Assembly (NCBI GenBank): GCA_944326445.1
Contig: CALVDZ010000015.1
Span: 1-42,429 of the forward strand
Direction of reading: 5' to 3'
Origin: an uncultured Helicobacter sp.
GTDB lineage: Bacteria; Campylobacterota; Campylobacteria; Campylobacterales; Helicobacteraceae
Length of the DNA: 42,429 bases
Shown here: one piece after another, positions 16,759 to 23,348 of the stretch
Layout of the letters: each line of letters begins with the position of its first letter
Numbering within the stretch: position 1 is the stretch's first letter
The notes under the pieces: generated by a model
Told to the model about the DNA's origin: nothing
What the model saw: the letters and a program-made list of their open reading frames with translations, nothing else
Databases searched by the model: none
Program-made: the position numbers and the translations under genes

Positions 16759-16790
16759 ATTGTAGTAAAAAAAACTTTTTTTTGCAAGAC
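16759..16790 (-). promoter_or_regulatory. promoter region of the S10 super-operon
   Basis: A -10 hexamer TACAAT (16759-16764, minus) lies about 80 nt before rpsJ. Immediately upstream of it is a near-perfect A8-G-T8 block in minus-strand reading (16767-16783), followed by further AT-rich DNA. Helicobacter and Campylobacter sigma-70 promoters often use periodic AT tracts instead of a -35 box, which this matches. Divergent transcription of the fkbM gene starts about 120 nt away. Confidence 0.55.
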
Positions 16791-16884
16791 TTTTCCCTAT
16801 TTTTGGCAAATAAACAAAAATTTATTTCCTTAGTGTAAGGATAAGATAGTGAATCTAAAAGAGCATTTTTGCGCAATTTTTGTG

Positions 16885-16890
16885 TATCAT
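16885..16890 (+). promoter_or_regulatory. putative -10 box for the fkbM gene
   Basis: TATCAT preceded by TTTTTGTG lies about 35 nt before the preferred ATG at 16925 and resembles a Helicobacter -10 element. There is no clear -35 box. A 6-bp hairpin (TCCTTA/TAAGGA, 16827-16841) lies just upstream. Confidence 0.35.
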
Positions 16891-16924
16891 TACGGAGTTT
16901 TTAACTCACACCAAAGGACACATT

Positions 16925-17876
16925 ATGATCGCACAAATCGCCACCTTTATCTACAAGCGGATTCTAGCCTCAAGGCACAAGCTAAGCTTTAGATTCTATA
17001 CCAAGCTTCGCGCCCTAGTCTTGAAGTTCGCCGATCCGCTCATCACGATTAGTTTTCGCACCTACACGCTAAAGATGCCATTTTCGCACACGATTTTTCT
17101 CAACCAAAAGCTCTACCCCACCTACGATATGCAGCTTCACAAAATCGCCAGCTACATTACGCAAAAAATGGGCTTTATACACATTGTCGATGTCGGCGCC
17201 AATATCGGCGATACCGCCGTTTTTATGGATATGCCCCAAGCTAGATTCCTCCTTATTGAAGGTGAAAAATCCTACAACGCCCTCATTCAACACAATTTCT
17301 CTAAGCACTATGATGAGGCTATTAGGGGGGGGGGCTACACCACAACTGCTTATTGAAAACTCCTTCATAACCGATACGCACGATTCCTACACCATCACGC
17401 GCTATGACGGGAGTGCCAAGCTCGAGCACTCCCCGAGCACGATAGATTCAAAAGATTTATCCCACGATCTCACATTCCACACGCTCGATGCGCTCATCGC
17501 CAAGCACCACTTTAGCCCAAACTTTATCAAAATCGATACCGATGGCTTTGATTTTAAGGTTATCCGGAGTGCCACGCACACGCTCCAAACCCACAAAAGC
17601 GCGATATTTTTTGAATGGGATCTTTTCTTTCTCCAAGCCCAAAATGAGGATCCAACAAGCATTTTTGCCCATCTCAAATCCCTAGGCTACACGCAGCTCC
17701 TCATCTTTGACAACTTCGGCAATCTGCTTGTCGTGCTAGATTCAGACGATACGCCCAATCTCGCCCTGCTCCTAGACTACACGCTCAAAAGCAACAAGCA
17801 CATTTATTATTACGATGTGTTGGCACTGCACCAAGACACGCCACTAGATGCGTGGGAATGCGCAAAGCTCTTTTAG
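16925..17876 (+). CDS. FkbM-family methyltransferase, phase-variable, OFF as read
   Basis: This is a predicted SAM-dependent methyltransferase (FkbM / Methyltransf_21 family), a type that often modifies sugars or polyketides. The preferred ATG follows AAAGGA. Residues 88-96, VDVGANIGD, are the SAM-binding loop, and the downstream part has FIKIDTDGFDFKVIRSA and a typical C-terminal fold. A tract of ten G (17325-17334) breaks the frame. The first frame stops at 17356 after 143 residues, and the rest of the domain continues in the +1 frame to 17876. Loss of one G (G9) or gain of two (G12) would restore a protein of about 316 residues. This fits slipped-strand phase variation. The substrate is unknown; a surface glycan is inferred. 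Confidence 0.8.
17325..17334 (+). repeat. G10 homopolymer tract, phase-variation switch
   Basis: Ten consecutive G lie within the coding region of the FkbM-type gene at about codons 134-137. Coding similarity is intact on both sides but in different frames, so the tract length sets expression. Nine or twelve G would give one open frame. Confidence 0.85.
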
Positions 17877-17948
17877 TGCAAGCGTGCCACGCAAAACTTG
17901 CGCTAAATATGCCTCACGCCCCACCACACAATCCTTGACAAACTGCGT

Positions 17949-18647
17949 CTAAAGAATGAGCCTCATATCACGCTTTGCCTTAGCAAACTCCACGATTTTG
18001 GCGTGAAAGCGCGCATACACATACGCTAGATCCACGCCTTTCCCATAGAGCGCATACACACGCGCTAGATTCTCCTCCACACCACGCATAAAAAACCCCT
18101 GCAGCTCCTCATACTCCTCTATCTCCACTCCAAGCGCGCACAAAAGCCGATATGTGTAGCGATCCACCACCATCACCTCACGCCTGCACATATAGTTGAG
18201 CACACAATCCGCACTCTCACGCCCTACGCCCTTTTGGGCGAGCAGCCACTCACGAGTAAGATTTTGGGTTATAGCCTCATAGCTCCCAAAATCCTCCAAA
18301 AGATTGCGCGCTAGGAGGATAAGCCTCTGTGCCTTTTGGTTTTGCAAGCCTAGGATATGCGAGCTTAGGACTTCTTTGGAGAGTGCCGCGATATTGCAAA
18401 TCGCCTCAAAGTTACGCGCCTCATCGTGAAAATCCCGCTCAAACTCCCCGCTAAAGCGTGGCAAAATACCTGCGCGACGCAGTGAATCTAGCGTCTTTTG
18501 CACATTTTCCCATTTGCTATTTTGCACCAGCACGCAGCCTAGCACCACCTCAAAGCTCCCGGCATTTACCCACCACCATTTTGGCGCGTCTTTGAGGAGA
18601 TCTAGCCCATACAATCGCTCTAAAATCCTAATAGGCAAATCACTCAT
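17949..18647 (-). CDS. magIII: 3-methyladenine DNA glycosylase, MagIII/endonuclease III superfamily
   Basis: This base-excision repair glycosylase belongs to the HhH-GPD superfamily. The ATG at 18645-18647 overlaps the stop of the upstream gene (ATGA), giving 232 residues; a longer upstream start would lie inside that gene. Visible features are LVQNSKWENVQ (40-50), the helix-hairpin-helix LLAQKGVGRESADCVL (135-150), and the catalytic-type Asp162 in VVDRYTYRLL. The C-terminal four-cysteine iron-sulphur cluster of endonuclease III is absent, as in Helicobacter MagIII. Removal of alkylated adenine is therefore likely; endonuclease III activity is less likely. It is coupled to the TPR-glycosyltransferase gene, with no obvious functional link. 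Confidence 0.8.
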   Translation of the reverse strand: MSDLPIRILERLYGLDLLKDAPKWWWVNAGSFEVVLGCVLVQNSKWENVQKTLDSLRRAGILPRFSGEFERDFHDEARNFEAICNIAALSKEVLSSHILGLQNQKAQRLILLARNLLEDFGSYEAITQNLTREWLLAQKGVGRESADCVLNYMCRREVMVVDRYTYRLLCALGVEIEEYEELQGFFMRGVEENLARVYALYGKGVDLAYVYARFHAKIVEFAKAKRDMRLIL

Positions 18648-20548
18648 ACACCATACTCCCCATACACGCTCTTTAGGTAGCTTTGGAGATTGTGCAAGAC
18701 ACCCTCCCATTTGCCCATATCACTTTGTGCAAAGCCTAGGAGATTTGCATACCACACACTATCCACGCCCTTGTCATAACGCCAATCAAAGCGTTTGTGC
18801 AACAATACAAGCGTGGTTTTGCCCAAACTCGCAGCTAGGTGCGCGAGCGCGGTATCGATACTAATCACCACATCAAGCCGCTCTAAAATCCTGCGTGTGT
18901 GCAAAAAATCGCCCATCTCCTCGCTACAATCATACACGCCAAACTCCCCGCAGAGATTTTGGTCAATCCCGCTATGATTTAGCGAGTGAATCTCCACCTT
19001 GGCACGATTAGGGAATGTCTCGCGCAGCATTGCCAAAAGCGGCTTGGGCTCGATATTTTTGAGCTCTGCCTCGGGGAAGTGAGAATCTGTATGAAAGCAA
19101 ATGCCAATCTTTAGCACCCTAGGCTTTATCCCATACACTTCCTCGATATCGCCCCGCGCAAGCGCGCGCTTTAGGATATTTTGATACATAAGATAGTGCT
19201 GAGAGTGCCGCACCTGCTCTGGGGTGCGTATGCCTAATACCAAAGGCAATGAAAGCAACGAGATACTTATATCCACAGAATCTAGCTCTAGGGTTTGTGA
19301 GCAGACTTTGAGATTTGTAAGGTGCGCAAGCGCGTCGGCAAAAAGATTTTTAAGTGGCTCTTGCACGCATAAAATCACTTCTTTAGCGTTTTTTGCAAGC
19401 AATGGCACAAAGCGCCCAAACATTATACAATCCCCAAACCCCTGCTCATAATGCACAAACACGATCTTATCTTTTAGATTCTGTATATCCTCACATTGCT
19501 TATTCCAGAGGTTTGGGAGCGCGTGGGGGAGCATATTATCAAACTTCTTGCGCGCTTCATAGACGCTAAAGCCCTCGGCAAAATAGTGGTTTTTTAGCAA
19601 AAAATGCGCGTAGTTTATGGAGTATTCCGCTCTTTTAGAATCTAGCTCAATGGCGCGCGTGTAGTAATGCCTCGTTTTTTCAAAATCCTCATTGAGGTAG
19701 TTGAGTGCATTGGCGTAGTTAAACAAAAACACACTATCGTTTTCAAACACGGGCTCGATTTGCCCAAAAATCTCGAGGGCTTGGGTAAAAAAGCCTAGCT
19801 TGATATAAGTGTTTGCGAGATTCACACCCGCTTGGAGAAAGCCCCTTTTATACGCCATCTCATAGAGCTCTATGGCTTCAGGGAAGCGCGCTAGGCTCAC
19901 TTGGGCATTTGCGAGGTTAAACATCGCTCCCAAATCGTTAGGATCTAGGCGCAGCGCCATCGTGTAGTGATCCACCGAGCTTAGAGAATCTCCCGCATCC
20001 ACATAGGCTTTTGCGAGATTAAAATGCAGGGTGGGATTTTCGTTTAAGATAGGCAGAGCCTCTAGGGCTTGGTGCAGGGTAGCGATAGCCTCGTGGGGAT
20101 TGCTATCACGCCGATAGGCTTCAGCGAGATTGAGCCATAGCCCCTCGCACAGACGCAGCGTCGCGCGCAAGCTCTCGTGTAGTGGGTTGTTTGCGGATTG
20201 TGCAGATTCATTAGATTCTATAAATTCACTAGATTCTGTGGATTTGGGAGATTGTGTGATTTCTTGCGTGGTAGGCGCGAGGTGGGCGCGCAACTCATCG
20301 TTTTTGTGCAAAACCTGCACTTGCAAGCTCTTTAGCTTGTCGCGTGCGAGGTGCAGCCCCTCTGATAGGTATTCTATAGCCCGCGCGTATTCTTTAATCT
20401 CTATCATCGTGATACCTGCGAGATTCCAAGTATCGATATCAAAGTGATCTAGGGCGAGGATCTCCACGCACAGCCCCACGCACTCGCTATAGTTTTTGTT
20501 TGCAAACGCCTGCGCACAAAGCTGCTTTTTGGTTGAGATATTTTGCAT
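18644..20548 (-). CDS. TPR-repeat protein with C-terminal glycosyltransferase-like domain
   Basis: This 634-residue protein has tetratricopeptide repeats from about 7-70 and 135-335, for example LHFNLAKAYVDAGD and AMFNLANAQVSLARFPEAIELYEMA. A GT-B/GT9-like domain follows (about 360-625). Its motifs are VHYEQGFGDCIMFGRFVPLLA (365-385) and VVISIDTALAHLAASLGKTTLVLL (560-583), the sugar-nucleotide side of such enzymes. A Ser/Glu-rich linker (95-122) is encoded by DNA full of AGATTCT-type motifs. There is no signal peptide, so it is cytoplasmic. The likely role is protein or surface-glycan glycosylation; the substrate is unknown. It is followed by magIII with an ATGA overlap. Confidence 0.75.
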   Translation of the reverse strand: MQNISTKKQLCAQAFANKNYSECVGLCVEILALDHFDIDTWNLAGITMIEIKEYARAIEYLSEGLHLARDKLKSLQVQVLHKNDELRAHLAPTTQEITQSPKSTESSEFIESNESAQSANNPLHESLRATLRLCEGLWLNLAEAYRRDSNPHEAIATLHQALEALPILNENPTLHFNLAKAYVDAGDSLSSVDHYTMALRLDPNDLGAMFNLANAQVSLARFPEAIELYEMAYKRGFLQAGVNLANTYIKLGFFTQALEIFGQIEPVFENDSVFLFNYANALNYLNEDFEKTRHYYTRAIELDSKRAEYSINYAHFLLKNHYFAEGFSVYEARKKFDNMLPHALPNLWNKQCEDIQNLKDKIVFVHYEQGFGDCIMFGRFVPLLAKNAKEVILCVQEPLKNLFADALAHLTNLKVCSQTLELDSVDISISLLSLPLVLGIRTPEQVRHSQHYLMYQNILKRALARGDIEEVYGIKPRVLKIGICFHTDSHFPEAELKNIEPKPLLAMLRETFPNRAKVEIHSLNHSGIDQNLCGEFGVYDCSEEMGDFLHTRRILERLDVVISIDTALAHLAASLGKTTLVLLHKRFDWRYDKGVDSVWYANLLGFAQSDMGKWEGVLHNLQSYLKSVYGEYGV

Positions 20549-20945
20549 TGTTTATCCTTTTTTAAGGCTTTAAGATTCAAGGAAAATGGCTCCGCAGGCT
20601 TGCAATGCGATAAAATTCTAGAATCTAAGCTTTCTTAGATTCTGAATCTGCTTGAGATTCCACGCTTGGCTTGCCCGGGCATTCTAAGATTTACTAAAGA
20701 AACTGCGGCTGCGCCTTGTTTTGAGATGAATTTTTAGGGTTAAAGCACGAGGTGCAGGGAGCTACCTAAGCGGTAGTGACCAAACCGAGTGCGCAGATTC
20801 CCTAAAAAGTCGCTCCTTGAGCAAAGCTGTTGCGAGCGTAAGCGAAGCAAAAAGCGCAATGCCCTGTTGTGCAAGAATCGAAGCAAAATCCGCTCCAAAC
20901 CTGCTATAATTCCCCCTCTTTAACTCACAACCAAATTGGAAAAAA
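20549..20945. other. 397-nt intergenic region with AGATTCT motifs and shared repeat segments
   Basis: No gene is seen. The divergent promoters of the TPR-protein gene and mnmG must lie here. It contains several AGATTCT/AGAATCT motifs (20636-20660). GCTCCGCAGGCTTGCA (about 20590-20604) recurs inverted near 38678-38693. The segment 20752-20786, containing GGAGCTACCTAAGCGGTAGTGA, recurs imperfectly in direct orientation at 38615-38661. It looks like decayed repeat material. Confidence 0.6.
20905..20910 (+). promoter_or_regulatory. -10 box of mnmG
   Basis: TATAAT preceded by CTGC, 35 nt before the mnmG ATG, is a consensus -10 hexamer. No -35 box stands out, as is usual for this phylum. Confidence 0.6.
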
Positions 20946-22847
20946 ATGGAAAATACTTTTGATGTGATTGTCGTAGGTGGCGGACACGCGGGGCTAGAGG
21001 CAGCGATTGCGAGTGCGAAAATGGGCGCAAAAACCCATCTTTTCACAATCCTTATCCAAAATATCGCGCTTGCTAGCTGCAACCCCGCAGTGGGCGGGCT
21101 GGGCAAGGGGCATTTAGTCAAAGAGCTCGACGCGCTTGGGGGCGTGATGGGGGAGATTACGGATTTGTGTGGATTGCAATTCCGCACGCTCAATGCCTCC
21201 AAAGGACCTGCTGTGCGAGGCACACGCGCCCAAATCGATATGGATATGTATCCCATCATCGCCAAAAGATTTGCGCTAAATACGCCAAATCTCACCATCT
21301 CTCAAGAACTCATCACCGACTTGCTATTGCGCCAAGACGCGCAAGGGGGCTTTGAAGTCATAGGGGTAAAGAGCAACCTAGGCAAGCAATATGAGGCAAA
21401 ATGCGTGGTGCTCACCACTGGCACATTCCTTAATGGACTAATCCATATCGGCGAGACTAAGCTAGAAAATGGGCGTTTTGGCGAGCTAAGCGCGCGCACG
21501 CTAAGTGGGGCATTTGCTCAAATCGGGCTAGAAGTGGGGCGGCTAAAGACGGGGACTTGCGCACGCATTGATGGGCGCAGTATCGACTTTAGCGAGCTTG
21601 AGCGGCACGATGGCGATGAGAATCCACCGCATTTTAGCGCACGCACTAAGGACTTCAATCCCACGCAGATTCCATGCTTTGTCACCTACACCAACCAAAA
21701 AACCCACGAGATTATCCGTCAAAATTTCTATCGTGCGCCGCTTTTTACGGGGCAGATTCAGGGAGTGGGACCGCGGTATTGCCCTAGTATTGAGGACAAA
21801 GTCAATCGTTTCGCACACAAAGAGCGGCATCAGCTTTTTTTAGAGCCACAAACGCGTGATTGCGTGGAATACTACATCAATGGGCTCACAACCTCGCTGC
21901 CCGTGGAGGTGCAGGAGGCGATGATACACTCCATTAAGGGCTTAGAAAATGCCAAAATCACGCGCTATGGCTATGCGATAGAATACGACTATATCCAGCC
22001 CACCGAGCTCTACCACACGCTAGAGTGCAAAAAGTGCGCGAATCTCTATCTCGCTGGGCAGATTAATGGCACGACGGGCTATGAGGAGGCAGCGGCGCAG
22101 GGGATTGTGGCGGGTATCAATGCGGCGCTAAAGATTGGAGGCAAAGAGCCCTTTATCCTGCAGCGCAACCAAGCCTATATCGGCGTGATGATTGACGATC
22201 TGGTCACTAAAGGGACTAATGAGCCATATAGGGTTTTTACCTCGCGGGCGGAGTATCGGCTGCTGCTGCGTGAGGATAATGCGTATCTGCGGCTAGGGGA
22301 GTATGGGTATAGGTTTGGGCTCTTAGCGCGTGAGGCGTATGAGGGGATACTAAAAGATAAAAGCGATATTGCCAAAAGTCTAGAGTTTCTCTCCCAAACC
22401 TTCATCACGCCTAGCAAAGCAAATAAGGAGCTTTTGGATTCACTGCGTCTAAAGGGCATTGGCGATAAAGCTTCACTCCTGCAACTCTTAAGTATTAATG
22501 AGTTAGATTCTCAAACACTTAGCGAGCTTTGTGCGCACTTTGGGCTAGATATCACGCATCTAAGAGAACAAGCCAAAGAGCAGATATGCATAGAATCTAA
22601 ATACGCAAACTACATTACTAAGCAGCAAGATTCTATCAACAATATGGAGCAAATGCTAAAGGTGGAGATCCCTAGGGATTTTGAGTTTGATAGCATTCCC
22701 GGGCTTAGCCTTGAGGTAGTTGAAAAGCTTAAGAAATTTAGCCCAAAATCGCTCTTTGAGGCTAGTGAGATTAGCGGGATCACGCCTGCGAGCCTCGATG
22801 TGCTGCATTTGTATATCCACCTGCGCACCAAAGATGCCAAAGAATGA
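20946..22847 (+). CDS. mnmG: tRNA uridine-5-carboxymethylaminomethyl modification enzyme MnmG (GidA)
   Basis: With MnmE, MnmG installs the cmnm5 group on wobble uridine of several tRNAs, using FAD and methylene-tetrahydrofolate. The 633-residue protein has the N-terminal FAD Rossmann motif VVGGGHAGLEAA (9-20), the signature CNPAVGGLGKGHLVKE, GPAVRGTRAQIDM, LKTGTCARIDGRSI, and the second signature GQINGTTGYEEAAAQGI. It also has the helical C-terminal MnmE-binding region. The length is typical. It is the only plus-strand housekeeping gene in the window. Its stop overlaps a 37-codon frame (ATGA) that ends just inside the 2.7-kb repeat. Confidence 0.97.
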   Translation: MENTFDVIVVGGGHAGLEAAIASAKMGAKTHLFTILIQNIALASCNPAVGGLGKGHLVKELDALGGVMGEITDLCGLQFRTLNASKGPAVRGTRAQIDMDMYPIIAKRFALNTPNLTISQELITDLLLRQDAQGGFEVIGVKSNLGKQYEAKCVVLTTGTFLNGLIHIGETKLENGRFGELSARTLSGAFAQIGLEVGRLKTGTCARIDGRSIDFSELERHDGDENPPHFSARTKDFNPTQIPCFVTYTNQKTHEIIRQNFYRAPLFTGQIQGVGPRYCPSIEDKVNRFAHKERHQLFLEPQTRDCVEYYINGLTTSLPVEVQEAMIHSIKGLENAKITRYGYAIEYDYIQPTELYHTLECKKCANLYLAGQINGTTGYEEAAAQGIVAGINAALKIGGKEPFILQRNQAYIGVMIDDLVTKGTNEPYRVFTSRAEYRLLLREDNAYLRLGEYGYRFGLLAREAYEGILKDKSDIAKSLEFLSQTFITPSKANKELLDSLRLKGIGDKASLLQLLSINELDSQTLSELCAHFGLDITHLREQAKEQICIESKYANYITKQQDSINNMEQMLKVEIPRDFEFDSIPGLSLEVVEKLKKFSPKSLFEASEISGITPASLDVLHLYIHLRTKDAKE

Positions 22848-22957
22848 GATTAGAGAATCTAGAGGCGTTAGGGATTAAGCAGTCTCTAGAATCTCAAATC
22901 GCTAGCGGCGTTACAGAATCTAGTAAGTCCCAAGGTATAGATTCAGGCAGTGTATGA
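22844..22957 (+). CDS. 37-residue ORF at the repeat boundary, possible gene remnant
   Basis: An ATG overlapping the mnmG stop (ATGA) opens 37 codons rich in Ser, Glu and Leu. The last 11 nt lie inside the 2,747-bp repeat that begins at 22947. It may be the 5' remnant of a gene cut off when the repeat block arrived, or simply an open frame in AGAATCT-rich DNA, since several Glu-Ser codons come from that motif. I do not recognise the peptide. Part of it (22897-22922) resembles 35548-35573 upstream of the other repeat copy. Confidence 0.3.
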   Translation: MRLENLEALGIKQSLESQIASGVTESSKSQGIDSGSV

Positions 22958-22959
22958 AC

Positions 22960-23030
22960 GCGCAGCGGAGGGGTGGGAGGCTCTGCCTCACACCCCGATA
23001 GCAAGTTTTGCAGAGCAAAACTTGCATTAA
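22960..23030 (+). repeat. double-hairpin element upstream of feoA (copy 1)
   Basis: The element starts GCGCAGCGGA. Hairpin 1 is GGGGTGGGAGGC-TCT-GCCTCACACCCC (22970-22996), 12 pairs with one G-A mismatch. After GATA, hairpin 2 is GCAAGTTTTGC-AGA-GCAAAACTTGC (23001-23025), a perfect 11-bp stem. It ends in ATTAA, 16 nt before the feoA ATG. The same architecture with different hairpin-1 stem sequence occurs before pyrH (42354-42429). No T-run follows, so it is not an ordinary terminator. Confidence 0.85.
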
Positions 23031-23046
23031 AAATGAAAGGAAAAAT

Positions 23047-23274
23047 ATGACTCTCTACGACTGCCCCAAAAACCAACCCCACAAAGTAGTAGCAATCCAC
23101 ACCAAAGACAGCGTGCTACGCGATCGCCTCATCGCTATGGGAATCTCCTGTGGGAGCACCATCACGCTCTGTCACAGCACGCTTACCAAAGCCACGCTTT
23201 GTGTGCTAGCCAACGATACGCAAATCGCCCTGCGCGCAGAGGAAGCCAAAGAAATCGAAGTGTGCCCGTGCTAG
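23047..23274 (+). CDS. feoA: FeoA-domain protein (copy 1)
   Basis: FeoA is a small SH3-like cytoplasmic protein that assists the FeoB ferrous-iron transporter. The ATG after AAAGGA gives 75 residues: MTLYDCPKNQPHKV, then LRDRLIAMGISCGSTITL (the FeoA core) and IALRAEEAKEIEV near the C terminus, ending CPC. An upstream in-frame ATG (23008) would place hairpin 2 inside the coding region and lacks similarity. No feoB is adjacent, so this is an orphan FeoA. It follows a double-hairpin element and converges with asnB. An identical copy lies at 35795-36022. Confidence 0.8.
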   Translation: MTLYDCPKNQPHKVVAIHTKDSVLRDRLIAMGISCGSTITLCHSTLTKATLCVLANDTQIALRAEEAKEIEVCPC

Positions 23275-23333
23275 TGCAGCGGCTCTGCCTCACACCCCGA
23301 TACACAAGCTTTGCACCCCAACACTTGCATTAT
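23274..23333 (+). repeat. degenerate double-hairpin element after feoA (copy 1)
   Basis: GTGCAGCGG is joined directly to CTCTGCCTCACACCCCGATA and then ACAAGCTTTGC to ACTTGCATTA. These are the flanks and right arm of the element upstream of feoA, with the left arm of hairpin 1 missing and hairpin 2 mispaired. It lies between the converging feoA and asnB stops. Confidence 0.7.
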
Positions 23334-23348
23334 CAATATTTTGCCCTC

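Noticed and set aside
16925..17876. fkbM and asnB as ordinary pseudogenes
   Set aside because: The only defect in each is at a pure G tract; all domain sequence on both sides is intact, which fits reversible switching.
17877..17948. A further double-hairpin relic after the fkbM gene (GCAAAACTTGC at about 17900)
   Set aside because: Only the 11-nt right arm matches; flanks and hairpin 1 are not recognisable, so it may be coincidence.
22960..23030. Double hairpin as a rho-independent terminator of mnmG
   Set aside because: Neither hairpin is followed by a run of T on either strand, and the element also lies upstream of pyrH; read-through structure fits better.
23008..23046. Upstream start extending feoA by 13 residues
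   Set aside because: It begins inside hairpin 2, lacks a ribosome-binding site, and the extra residues do not fit FeoA.
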